64,000 nucleotides of DNA from Anaeromicropila herbilytica (lineage in GTDB: Bacteria > Bacillota > Clostridia > Lachnospirales > Lachnospiraceae), in NCBI RefSeq assembly GCF_016591975.1, contig NZ_AP024169.1, positions 1,016,001-1,080,000 of the forward strand. Direction: 5' to 3'. Position 1 is the first letter of the stretch. Every line of letters starts with the position of its first letter. Below are positions 43,962-52,941 of this stretch, in pieces. The notes beneath the pieces were generated by a model. It saw nothing but the letters and a program-made list of their open reading frames with translations, was not told where the DNA came from and did not search any database. The translations under genes were made by a program, and so were the position numbers.

Positions 43962-44001
43962 CCAAAAAACATGTTGTCTGTCCGAAAAACATGTTGTCTG
44001 T
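43962..44001. repeat. 20-bp tandem repeat, two copies
   Basis: CC(A/G)AAAAACATGTTGTCTGT occurs twice head to tail with one difference, between the aldolase gene and 44138. The element is G/T-richer than its flanks. Could be a protein-binding site or slippage product. Confidence 0.6.
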
Positions 44002-44137
44002 CAGGAATTGCCCCTTTTTTATGTGAAATGTGCTATAACTAGATTAATAGAAAGTGACTAATAAGATTGAAAAGAAATAGTTGCAATTAGGAAATCGTAA
44101 AGGTAAGCCCAAAAAAGTCATATAGGAGAGGATAGCA

Positions 44138-44782
44138 ATGAAAAATTATTATGATAGCGTAACCATGATTGAAAATACTACATATATGATAACAGCAAAA
44201 AAAGAAGAAAATGAGATTGGAGTTTTTCATGTATTAATGGAAAGAGCATTTCTACAAGAAGGAAAGAATATTTATTGGGATGGAAATAAAGCAGCTGTTA
44301 TCATGGAAGAAAAGAAAGATGATTCCGTTTTGAGCGAACAGTTTATGAATTGCAATATTAAGTTACTTAACTTTTTTGAGGAATGGTCAGTTATGTTCGT
44401 TGATAGTAATGGATTAGAATTCTCGAAAGATCGACTAATTTCAAGAACCAAAGAAGATTATTTTGCAAGTGATGATAAACATTATTTTAGAATTCGTCAA
44501 ATAGATTATCAGAATACGATATTGAATTATACTGAAGATTCACACTTTCAAGATGTTACGAAGAATGTACAAAATGATAAGTTGGCAAAAAGATTTATCG
44601 ATTACAAAGTATTTCGTGGAATAAAGAGCTATAAGAAAAATCAATATGCTGGATTTGTAGCCATTGTTGATGGATATTCTGGAAATGCTTATGAATTAAG
44701 CTATTTTTCAAAAGGGGATATGTTTGATATATGTAAAAGTGCATTTGCATTTATTAATGGTTTTTGTGATTCATTTTTCTAG
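44138..44782 (+). CDS. Uncharacterised 214-aa protein
   Basis: ATG behind AGGAGAGG. Soluble, mixed alpha/beta, acidic and aromatic-rich; GVFHVLMERAFLQEGKNIYW and FVAIVDGYSGNAYELSYFSK are its most distinctive parts. No known domain is recognised and no signal peptide is seen. Confidence 0.6.
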   Translation: MKNYYDSVTMIENTTYMITAKKEENEIGVFHVLMERAFLQEGKNIYWDGNKAAVIMEEKKDDSVLSEQFMNCNIKLLNFFEEWSVMFVDSNGLEFSKDRLISRTKEDYFASDDKHYFRIRQIDYQNTILNYTEDSHFQDVTKNVQNDKLAKRFIDYKVFRGIKSYKKNQYAGFVAIVDGYSGNAYELSYFSKGDMFDICKSAFAFINGFCDSFF

Positions 44783-45021
44783 ATCACGCTTATATTATCT
44801 ATGAGAATTAGAACATTAGTCATGATAGGTATTTTTAAATAGTATACTATATTGGAATATTCATTCGAAGGAGTGCAGATAGTAATATCTGTACTTTTTT
44901 TGTAATTAAAATAGCCTTTCTGTTTAAAATTTATTTGATTATTTGAATTGCATATTCTAAAATAGATATAAGTGGTGGCGAGAGCTTGTAAACAAAATAA
45001 TTAGAATGAAGGTGGAATACT

Positions 45022-45270
45022 ATGACTATTATATCAATTACTATGATTATTGAGATTAATCGTATACTAAGTGAGAATCAGATCTCATTAAAGGTTCATT
45101 TAAGAGATGCTTGTGGAAAGCAATCCATGTGGATAGAAGATTTGAGTGATGATAAGAAGGCAGTGATTGATGAGAATTCTTATGAACTTATCAATCAATA
45201 CTTTGAACAACAACATATCAAATTAGAGTATAGTAATGATAAACTAACTTTTTGGGTAGCTAAAAGTTAG
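45022..45270 (+). CDS. RDAC-family small protein
   Basis: 82 residues (AAGGTGG upstream). SLKVHLRDACGKQSMWIE contains the RDACGKQS motif for which a small clostridial family is named; function unknown. The product is a single alpha/beta unit, probably cytoplasmic. The next gene starts 34 nt downstream, so they may be cotranscribed. Confidence 0.7.
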   Translation: MTIISITMIIEINRILSENQISLKVHLRDACGKQSMWIEDLSDDKKAVIDENSYELINQYFEQQHIKLEYSNDKLTFWVAKS

Positions 45271-45304
45271 ATAACAAATTGTTCACACTTAGAGAGGAAA
45301 ATTA

Positions 45305-46321
45305 ATGATTACAATAAGTGCATGTTTAATTGTAAAAAATGAAGAAGCATTATTAGGTCGATGCTTAGAGTGTATAAAAGATATAGTCGATGAGATTGTA
45401 ATTGTGGATACAGGTTCCAAAGACCGAACCAAAGAGATCGCTGCTCAGTATACTAATAAAATATATGATTTTGAATGGGTAGATGATTTTTCAGTAGCTA
45501 GAAATTATGCATTTTCAAAAACCAGTATGGACTATATATACACTGCAGATGCAGATGAAATAATAGATGAAGAAAATCAGAAGAAATTTTTTGACATAAA
45601 GCAGAATATGATAGAAGATATTGAAATAGTTCAGATGAAATATACCAATCAACTTCATTTCGGAACTACCTATAATTACGATACGGAATATCGACCAAAA
45701 TTATTTAAAAGAATCCGAAACTTTACCTGGATTGATCCTATCCATGAAACAATTCAAATAGAACCAATTATCTATGATAGTGAGATTGAGATTATACACA
45801 TGCCAATTGAAAGTCATGCTGAACGTGATTTTTATTCATTTCATCGTATTCTAAGAAAAAAATCTATTTTGTCTGGACGTTTGCATACCATGTATGCAAA
45901 AGAATTATATATTTCAGGAGAGGATAAGGATTTTCTAGAAGCTTACGAATACTTTAAGAGATCACTAATGGATGAGACGAAGACAATGGATGAGCTAAAG
46001 CAAGCACAGTGCGTGGTTGCTCGTTGCACAAGATTATTAGGGGACCATCATGAATTCTTTAAAGCTTGCTTAAAGAACATAGCCAATAAAGCTAGTTCAG
46101 AGATGAGTTATGAAATAGGAGAATATTATTATCAACAAGAAGATTATCTAGAAGCAATTCTATGGTATTATAATGCTGTTCATGAGGCTGAAAGTGAAAT
46201 GAATATACATTATCAAGGAGATTATTCTCTAAGAAGATTATCCGAGTGTTATCGTAGAATAGGTAATATAGAAGAAGCAGATGCTTATGAAAAGCTAGCT
46301 AAGGAATGGAAAGTGTCATAA
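45305..46321 (+). CDS. GT2 glycosyltransferase with C-terminal TPR-like repeats
   Basis: 338 residues. GT-A domain 2-220: ISACLIVKNEEALLGRCLEC, VIVDTGSKDRT, DFSVARNYAF, YTADADEII (DxD metal site about 83-85). C-terminal helical repeats follow (YEIGEYYYQQEDYLEAILWY, RRLSECYRRIGNIEEADAYE). This architecture is typical of Firmicutes transferases acting on surface or flagellar glycans. It fits the upstream CMP-sugar operon. Confidence 0.9.
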   Translation: MITISACLIVKNEEALLGRCLECIKDIVDEIVIVDTGSKDRTKEIAAQYTNKIYDFEWVDDFSVARNYAFSKTSMDYIYTADADEIIDEENQKKFFDIKQNMIEDIEIVQMKYTNQLHFGTTYNYDTEYRPKLFKRIRNFTWIDPIHETIQIEPIIYDSEIEIIHMPIESHAERDFYSFHRILRKKSILSGRLHTMYAKELYISGEDKDFLEAYEYFKRSLMDETKTMDELKQAQCVVARCTRLLGDHHEFFKACLKNIANKASSEMSYEIGEYYYQQEDYLEAILWYYNAVHEAESEMNIHYQGDYSLRRLSECYRRIGNIEEADAYEKLAKEWKVS

Positions 46322-46407
46322 TTATGTGTTTATAATGATTTGCCCAAACAGATCATTTGTCGGGCGAATCTTATAGTGTTAGTGCGTTAAAAAGTAATAG
46401 AATAAAA

Positions 46408-46448
46408 ATGGACATATCACTGAATCATTTAACAGTTGATATGTCCAT
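46408..46448. terminator. Convergent terminator
   Basis: ATGGACATATCA / TGATATGTCCAT, 12-bp stem with a 17-nt loop, between the GT2 gene and the convergent GTPase-like gene. Confidence 0.75.
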
Positions 46449-46481
46449 TATAATTTATAAGGATGTTAGTACATTATAAAT

Positions 46482-47423
46482 CTATCGATTCCGAAAGAAA
46501 CGTCGAAAGAAGGGCTCTTTTTTCTTAATAGACAAAGATGAGACATTTACTGTATTTTCAAATATTTTTTGACTACGTTTTAGATGGCTAAACAAAATGT
46601 CATCAATCCAATGTTCTTTTGGAAATTCATGTTCAAGTTCTTTTTGAATATCATCAAGACGTATTTTTAACTCAGTATTTTCTTGCAACATCTTATCAAA
46701 GGAGTGATTATCTAAAGATAAAAAGCTCATATTGTTCTTTAAAAGTTCTAGAAAAAGCCAACGTATCTTCATATTTTTAAATGAAAATACATGTAGCAAA
46801 GTCTCTAATTGTAACATTGCGTTTTCATAAGGTAAAGGGTAGCCCGTATGAATAGGATTAAATACAATAGGATTATGAATAAATTGATGTAAATTTGTGA
46901 TAAAAGATTCAATTGAAGCTTTATTTCCTAATGTGATTTCAAGAACAGGCAAACCTATATTTTTTGATAATAGTTCAATATTGATTGAGGGCTTACTCTT
47001 ATAAAAAAATTTATGTTCAGTTAAACAAACAACAATATTATCAGTAATCTCTAATATTTGAAATAAGAACTGTAGATTTTCTTCAAGTGTGTAATAATCG
47101 CAGATAAATAAAACAACATCAGGGCTTGATAAACATATAAAGTCACGAATGCAAGAAGCATTAGAATGCACAGAATCATTCCCTAATAATGAATTAGCAT
47201 TTGGAAGATCGTAAAATATGTATGTGTCCTTCTGATAGTGTAAACTACCATAACAAAAAGTGGACCCATATTGTTTTATCTTTATTCTTTCTTTTGTTAG
47301 AGCATGAAAAAGATTATTTTTCCCTACATTTTGGGAGCCGACTATTGCAATCTTTTTCTCTATTTCTTTATGAATAATGGGTGGTAAAACTTCTTCAAAA
47401 ATATTTTGAATCGGTGGTTCCAT
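46482..47423 (-). CDS. FeoB-like GTPase domain protein with degenerate motifs
   Basis: 313 residues (GGAGG upstream). AIVGSQNVGKNNLFHALT stands where FeoB has GNPNVGKT/S: the invariant Ser/Thr after GK is Asn. The G3 region is YDLPNANSLLG (FeoB: DLPGTYSL) and the NKxD region VVCLTEHKFF lacks Asp. The spacer-helix domain follows, but no iron-transport membrane domain. It may bind GTP weakly or not at all; a regulator or decoy role is possible. It ends in a charged tail, KKKEPFFRRFF. Confidence 0.7.
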   Translation of the reverse strand: MEPPIQNIFEEVLPPIIHKEIEKKIAIVGSQNVGKNNLFHALTKERIKIKQYGSTFCYGSLHYQKDTYIFYDLPNANSLLGNDSVHSNASCIRDFICLSSPDVVLFICDYYTLEENLQFLFQILEITDNIVVCLTEHKFFYKSKPSINIELLSKNIGLPVLEITLGNKASIESFITNLHQFIHNPIVFNPIHTGYPLPYENAMLQLETLLHVFSFKNMKIRWLFLELLKNNMSFLSLDNHSFDKMLQENTELKIRLDDIQKELEHEFPKEHWIDDILFSHLKRSQKIFENTVNVSSLSIKKKEPFFRRFFRNR

Positions 47424-47554
47424 TTACTTCCTCCTTGCATCTCTTCTATGAGAGGTTCTTACTAATTAAATATCGTAATAATAATATTATCAATATAGCT
47501 ATCTCCATGAATATTAATATGCAAGCAGTCTTAAAGTGTTTCCTATTTTATTTC

Positions 47555-48265
47555 CTATCTTTCATTTTTTTCAATTGTGCTTTTTATCTCTGATTGTACA
47601 TAATTTGCAATTTCTTTTGAAGTCATATTTTGATAATCTTCATAATAAAGAGGCTTAAGATAATGAATCTGTACTGTTACTTTTTTAATTGAGTTGGTGT
47701 CAAATGCTTTATAGGAGTCAAGTAAAGCAACTGGTACAATTGGACATTTGGCATTAATTGCACTTTTAAAACTTCCACCTTTGAATTCAAGTATTTTATT
47801 CTTTTCTCTAGTTCTTGTTCCTTCTGCAAAGATGATATAGTTACGACCTTCTTTCACTTCCTCGGTCATTTTCATAATCACTTTCATTGATTGTCTAATA
47901 TCTTCACGGTCAATAATCTGAGCCTGCAATAGAATTATAATTCGTTTGAGAAAAAAGTTTTTATTAAGTTCTTTTTTTAATACAATTGAAAAGGGACGTT
48001 CGTGTGTTTCAAAAAAAGCAAGCGAATCAAAGAGTCCTTGATGATTTGGAAACATGATATATCCATTTTCTTTTGGAAGATTATCGGTACCATGGCATTC
48101 TATTTTAACATTACCAGCTTTATTCGCCTTTGTAGTAACGTGTCTTAAAAATGCATATCTTGTAATTTCATTGTACTTAGTTACGTTTTGGTATTTGATT
48201 ATTTTATAGAACCAATATGGAACAAATACGATTAAGCGAAGTATCATTAATAAAATTCTTTTCAT
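47555..48265 (-). CDS. plsC: 1-acyl-glycerol-3-phosphate acyltransferase
   Basis: 236 residues (AAGGT upstream). N-terminal membrane segment, catalytic NHQGLFDSLAFF (HxxxxD with Gln in place of the usual S/W, His near 78), FAEGTRTRE (substrate box, Glu/Gly/Thr/Arg), VPVALLDSY. Adds the second acyl chain to make phosphatidic acid in membrane lipid synthesis. Confidence 0.88.
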   Translation of the reverse strand: MKRILLMILRLIVFVPYWFYKIIKYQNVTKYNEITRYAFLRHVTTKANKAGNVKIECHGTDNLPKENGYIMFPNHQGLFDSLAFFETHERPFSIVLKKELNKNFFLKRIIILLQAQIIDREDIRQSMKVIMKMTEEVKEGRNYIIFAEGTRTREKNKILEFKGGSFKSAINAKCPIVPVALLDSYKAFDTNSIKKVTVQIHYLKPLYYEDYQNMTSKEIANYVQSEIKSTIEKNER

Positions 48266-48630
48266 ATAATTACCTTTCTAGCTATAGAATTTAAAGAGAT
48301 AAATATTAAATTAATGTTAGTTACTAAATAAATTATAAAAATTAGCTTTATCATTTTCTTTTCATACTTATTATATACCAAAATAGGTAATAAAAAAACA
48401 CATATGTAATGATGAATTATAAGATTAATGACATTCCTTATAATCACTATAAAACCCTTATTTAATTGATAATATTACCAAAAAAAGGTAGTTTATCTGT
48501 TGAAATTGCCTAAAAATGTAAAAAGTATTGACTGGATGTTGGACAAGGTATATAATAAAATAAACTGTAAATATAAGGATATCATTCTATCGTTATTGGT
48601 TAATTTAAGAAAATGGTGAGGTAAAAACAC
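48266..48630. other. Divergent intergenic region of plsC and the ROK regulator
   Basis: 365 nt. Contains the promoter at 48528. A 61-codon minus-strand frame across 48262-48447 has no ribosome site and AT-driven composition, so I do not call it a gene. Confidence 0.45.
48528..48556 (+). promoter_or_regulatory. Sigma-70 promoter of the ROK gene
   Basis: TTGACT, 17-bp spacer, TATAAT, 75 nt before the ATG at 48631. Confidence 0.75.
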
Positions 48631-49851
48631 ATGGGTAATATGACGGTAAAAGGTAAGAATTTAAAGTACTTAAGAGAAACAAATACGAATGAGATATTAA
48701 AGATTTTAGCAACGACTGGAGAAGCATCAAGAATTGATTTATCAAAATTAATTGGTCTTTCTAAGATGACAATAACCAATATTGTAACAATGTTAATGGT
48801 TCATGGATATGTTAAGGAAACTCGAATTAAAGTGCACCAAGATAATTCAATAACAGGTCCCAAACCAATGCTTCTATCAATTGTTAATAATAAGATATTA
48901 GCTATTGGAGTACATATTACAAGTGATGTTATTTCATTTAGTTTGTCCGATATTAAAAAGGGTATTCTATCTTCTGATAAAATAGTAGTCAATAAAGAAG
49001 ATGATAAAAAGGTTATTGAGCAAAAGATATTATCGGGTATTAAAAATATTATAGATAAAAATTGGCAATATAAGAGTAATATTATAGGAATCGGTGTTGC
49101 ATCAGAGGGATTAGTGGATAGCAATGTTGGTGTTATTACTAGAATTCCTGATTTACCTAATATATCAAATTTTTCTATAAAAAATATTTTAGAAAATGCT
49201 TTCTCTTATCCTGTTTACGTTAATAATGATATGCAAGGAGCAATACTAGCAGAGCAACTATACGGACATGGAAGAGAGCTTAAAGATTTTATTTATTTGG
49301 GTTTTGGTAAAGGTATTGGAACAGCAATTGTTGCAGATGGTAGAATTATGACAGGAAGCCGTGGATTTGCGACAGAAGCAGGACATATGTCTATTGATTA
49401 TAATGGAAAACAATGTAGATGTGGTAACAGAGGTTGTTTAGAATTGTATTCAAGTATCCCAGTGTTACTAGAAAAATCACAATCAACTTCTATGGAAGAA
49501 ATGATTGATAAATATTTAAATGGTGATAAACTCACCAATATGGTCTTAATGGAATGTATGAATTTCTTGGATATCGCTATAACTAATCTTGTGAATATCT
49601 TTGACCCAGAATGTATCATTTTTGGTCATGAAGGCGCTCTCTTCCCTCAATCTTATATTAGTTTATTAGAAGATCGAATAAATCAACATGTAATTAGAAG
49701 AAGTAATAAAAAAACAGAAGTAAAGTTATCGACATTTAAAACGGAATCTGCATTAAGGGGTGCTTCCGCTATCGTATTTTTTGAATTGTTCCATGGTAAT
49801 ATTGGACTAGAATTTCACGACGAATCCTACAAAGAAGTTATTACTTTATAA
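48631..49851 (+). CDS. ROK-family transcriptional regulator (NagC/XylR type)
   Basis: 406 residues (GAGGT upstream). Winged helix residues 10-75 (EILKILATTGEASRIDLSKL, KMTITNIVTMLMVHGYVKET). ROK sugar-binding domain: IGVGVASEGLVD region, YVNNDMQGAILAEQL, FGKGIGTAIVADGRI, and the zinc motif CRCGNRGCLE near 270. The first ROK ATP motif (DxGxT) is absent, as in regulators. Its sugar ligand is not visible; mannoside genes lie 3-10 kb downstream but are not adjacent. Confidence 0.9.
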   Translation: MGNMTVKGKNLKYLRETNTNEILKILATTGEASRIDLSKLIGLSKMTITNIVTMLMVHGYVKETRIKVHQDNSITGPKPMLLSIVNNKILAIGVHITSDVISFSLSDIKKGILSSDKIVVNKEDDKKVIEQKILSGIKNIIDKNWQYKSNIIGIGVASEGLVDSNVGVITRIPDLPNISNFSIKNILENAFSYPVYVNNDMQGAILAEQLYGHGRELKDFIYLGFGKGIGTAIVADGRIMTGSRGFATEAGHMSIDYNGKQCRCGNRGCLELYSSIPVLLEKSQSTSMEEMIDKYLNGDKLTNMVLMECMNFLDIAITNLVNIFDPECIIFGHEGALFPQSYISLLEDRINQHVIRRSNKKTEVKLSTFKTESALRGASAIVFFELFHGNIGLEFHDESYKEVITL

Positions 49852-49985
49852 ATCTTTATGGATTAGTTGTAATGGATAAGGTATAATATTAAGAAGATAT
49901 CGTTTCTAGGTAGGACTATAGAATATAGATACAGTACTATAGGAATATAAATATAGATTTTAAATATTGATATATAAAATATTAG

Positions 49986-50031
49986 TATCTTATATTAAGA
50001 TATTAAATATAAAAATATCAAATATAAGATA
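49986..50031. promoter_or_regulatory. AT-rich inverted repeat upstream of the helicase gene
   Basis: TATCTTATATT-N24-AATATAAGATA, perfect 11-bp arms, with further AAGATATT and AAAATATC repeats between. It lies 42 nt before the helicase start and may form a leader hairpin. Confidence 0.45.
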
Positions 50032-50072
50032 TAGAAACATAGTCGGAATAATAAGCGAAGAGGAACATTACA

Positions 50073-51215
50073 ATGAATTTTAGTCAATTAGATTTAAATG
50101 AAAAAATAATTAAAGCATTAGAAGTTGAGAAAATCACCAATCCTACGAAAGTTCAAGAAGATGTCATTCAGAAAATTCTATCAAATCAAGATTTAATTGT
50201 TCAATCAAAGACAGGTTCAGGAAAGACGTTAGCCTATCTATTACCATTTTTTCAAAAATATCAAGAAATGCAGAAAATCAATTGTGCAATTATTTTAGTA
50301 CCAACACATGAATTAGCTATGCAAGTTTTTAGACAAGCAGAGGCTATTGCGAAGAATTCGAATCTTCCAGTGAAATCTGCGGTAGTCATGGGAAATGTTA
50401 ATATTGATCGACAAATTCTTAAATTAAAAGAAAAACCTCAGATTATTATTGGAACAGCGGGAAGAATACACGAACTTATCAAATTAAAGAAAATTGCTGC
50501 ACATACTGTTAAGAGTATTGTTGTTGATGAAGCAGACAAGTTATTTGATAAGAATAATATAGAATCCGTAAAAGCAGTAATTAAATGTACAATGAGAGAT
50601 AGACAATTATTATTATTTTCAGCAAGTATGACGAAGCCTACAATTGAAATAGCTAAAACAATTATGAAAGAGCCAGAAGTTATAATATCTGAAAAAGAAG
50701 ATTCTATCCCAAAGAACATTAGTCATATTTATGTAATAGTTGAGAAACGAGATAAGATAGAGACTTTAAGAAAATTAGCGAGAATATTAAAACCGAAAAA
50801 AGCTATGGTTTTTATTAATCGTGTAAATGATATTGAAGAGGCGAATCAGAAGTTACAATACCATAAATTTAAGTCAGATTGTATTCATGGTGCAAATATC
50901 AAGACAGATAGAAAGAAAATTATTGAGAATTTTCGCAATGGTACAATACAATACTTAATTGCTACAGATATAGCTGCTAGAGGACTTCATTTTGAAGGTG
51001 TTGATGTAGTATTTCACGTAAGTATACCAGAAGAGCCTATGGATTATCTTCATAGAGCAGGTAGAACTGGACGTAATGATAGCAAAGGATTAAGTGTTTT
51101 GATTGTGACGAAGGAAGAACTAGAATTCGTGAAAAGATATCAGAAACAATATGGAATTAATATAGTAGCAAAGGCTATGTATCAGGGAAAATTGGTTAGA
51201 GGAAACAGCAAATAA
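50073..51215 (+). CDS. DEAD-box ATP-dependent RNA helicase
   Basis: 380 residues (AGAGGAA upstream). Q motif ITNPTKVQEDVI, I SKTGSGKT, Ia VPTHELA, Ib TAGR, II VDEADKLF, III SAS, IV MVFINRV, V ATDIAARG, VI HRAGRTGR. The two RecA domains are complete, without a long C-terminal extension. Family members unwind structured RNA during ribosome assembly or cold. Single gene. Confidence 0.93.
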   Translation: MNFSQLDLNEKIIKALEVEKITNPTKVQEDVIQKILSNQDLIVQSKTGSGKTLAYLLPFFQKYQEMQKINCAIILVPTHELAMQVFRQAEAIAKNSNLPVKSAVVMGNVNIDRQILKLKEKPQIIIGTAGRIHELIKLKKIAAHTVKSIVVDEADKLFDKNNIESVKAVIKCTMRDRQLLLFSASMTKPTIEIAKTIMKEPEVIISEKEDSIPKNISHIYVIVEKRDKIETLRKLARILKPKKAMVFINRVNDIEEANQKLQYHKFKSDCIHGANIKTDRKKIIENFRNGTIQYLIATDIAARGLHFEGVDVVFHVSIPEEPMDYLHRAGRTGRNDSKGLSVLIVTKEELEFVKRYQKQYGINIVAKAMYQGKLVRGNSK

Positions 51216-51306
51216 ACTCTAATTAAAAGATGTTTACGTAGTAGAAGGTTTATCATCATTATTTTTGGAAATGAGAGAATAAAAAATATGATATAATAAA
51301 TAGGAG

Positions 51307-51340
51307 AAGAGTTGATTCTAAATTATTAGAGTCAACTCTC
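51307..51340. terminator. Convergent terminator
   Basis: AGAGTTGATTCTAA / TTAGAGTCAACTCT stem with a short loop, then CCTTCTTTATTT, between the helicase and rpoD. Confidence 0.8.
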
Positions 51341-51419
51341 CTTCTTTATTTATGTGTAAATTAGCAATAGAATTTAATCTAAGTTATGAATAGTATCTAA
51401 TTAAAAGTAAGATTAAGAA

Positions 51420-52529
51420 TTATAATCCTTCATATCCTTTTAACATACGTGCACGACTTGGATGTCTTAATTTTCTTAATGCTTTTGCTTCAATTTGTCT
51501 AATTCTCTCACGAGTTACATTGAATTCTTTACCAACTTCTTCAAGAGTTCTAGTACGACCATCTTTTAAACCAAAACGAAGAATAAGAACTCGTTGTTCT
51601 CTTTCTGTTAATGTATCAAGGAGTTTTGCTATTTGATCCTGTAGAACTGAATATGCAGCTGCATCTTCTGGACCAACAATGGAATCATCTTTAATGAAAT
51701 CACCAAGATGACTATCATCTTCTTCACCAATTGGAATATCAAGTGAGATTGGATCCGCAGAAACTTTGAGAATCTCTCTAACTTTTTCAATTGGTAGATT
51801 CATAGCATCGGATAATTCTTGTTCTGTAGGTTCTCTTCCTAATTCTTGAAGTAAGCTTCTTGATACACGGTAAGTTTTATTAATAACTTCTGACATATGA
51901 ACTGGTATACGAATGGTTCTTGATTGATCAGCAATAGATCTAGTGATTGCTTGACGAATCCACCAAGTTGCATATGTACTAAATTTATATCCTTTTGTAT
52001 AATCGAACTTATCAACTGCTTTAATTAGACCAAGATTACCTTCTTGAATTAAATCAAGAAAAGATAGTCCTCTACCTACATAACGTTTTGCAATACTTAC
52101 AACAAGACGTAAATTAGACTCTGCTAATGTTTTTTTAGCAGTTTCATCACCCTGTTCTATTTTTTTTGATAATTCAATTTCTTCAGCAATCGATAGAAGA
52201 GGATAACTTCCTATTTCTTTTAGATATAATTTTACAGGGTCATCTGACATTGCTCCAGAAGTTTGGAAATCAATTAAACTAGTATCTTCTTCACTTTCTA
52301 ATTCAAGAAGAATATCATCATCAGGCTCATCTTCATCATCAGTTAAATTCAATACTACAATATTATGAGCTTCTAAATATTCATATATTTTGTCAATTTG
52401 AGTTACTTCAAGATTTAATTCTTTAAAAAAGTCATTTACTTTTTCAATTTCAATTACACCTTTATTCTTGTGTGCAAATGCAACGAGATCTTTTAGTCGT
52501 TCCTCAAAATTATTAATTGCTTCGTTCAT
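51420..52529 (-). CDS. rpoD: Housekeeping sigma factor RpoD (SigA)
   Basis: 369 residues (GGAGG upstream). Region 1.1 at the N-terminus with an acidic segment DDEDEPDDDILLELESEEDT, region 1.2 DPVKLYLKEIGSYPLLS, region 2 LRLVVSIAKRYVGRGLSFLD with QEGNLGLIKAVDKFDYTKGY and FSTYATWWIRQAITRS, region 3, and region 4 GKEFNVTRERIRQIEAKALRKLRHPSR. It directs RNA polymerase to TTGACA/TATAAT promoters such as those noted here. In many Firmicutes it follows dnaG; here it stands alone. Confidence 0.97.
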   Translation of the reverse strand: MNEAINNFEERLKDLVAFAHKNKGVIEIEKVNDFFKELNLEVTQIDKIYEYLEAHNIVVLNLTDDEDEPDDDILLELESEEDTSLIDFQTSGAMSDDPVKLYLKEIGSYPLLSIAEEIELSKKIEQGDETAKKTLAESNLRLVVSIAKRYVGRGLSFLDLIQEGNLGLIKAVDKFDYTKGYKFSTYATWWIRQAITRSIADQSRTIRIPVHMSEVINKTYRVSRSLLQELGREPTEQELSDAMNLPIEKVREILKVSADPISLDIPIGEEDDSHLGDFIKDDSIVGPEDAAAYSVLQDQIAKLLDTLTEREQRVLILRFGLKDGRTRTLEEVGKEFNVTRERIRQIEAKALRKLRHPSRARMLKGYEGL

Positions 52530-52941
52530 AGATATTCCTCCATAAGGCTTGTTCTATTTAGGTCAGTTTCGACAAAATAGGAACTATTCACAACTACTTA
52601 AGTTCAGGGAGTGTTCCCAAGTTTATTAAAAAACTGTAATTAGTTTCTAAGGGGGCAAAAATGTCACCAAATAACATTGTATCATAGATAGATGAAGAAA
52701 GCTATAGTATTTTATCAATATATATCATTTTGTGCAAATACAATAAAAATTATGAAATAATAATTATAAAATGTTACTAAGCGGGCCATGGGATAATTTA
52801 TCCAGGATGTAATTATGAGATTATAGAAAGTTATATTATGGGTGATATATTAAAAAGAAGAGAAATGATTTGAATGTCAAAAAGCCATGTGGTAAAACAC
52901 ATGGCTTTTTAGAAATATTATATTTATATTACTTTTAGGAT
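52530..52941. other. Upstream region of rpoD
   Basis: 412 nt with the hairpin at 52879-52910 serving the minus-strand hydrolase. No clear minus-strand -35/-10 pair is identified for rpoD; AT-rich. Confidence 0.4.
52879..52910 (-). terminator. Terminator of the glycoside hydrolase gene
   Basis: AAAAAGCCATGTG / CACATGGCTTTTT, 13-bp stem with a 6-nt loop, 32 nt past the stop. Confidence 0.85.

Noticed and set aside
48262..48447. A 61-codon minus-strand frame upstream of plsC
   Set aside because: No ribosome site; the Ile/Lys/Asn/Tyr-rich make-up is what AT-rich noncoding DNA gives.
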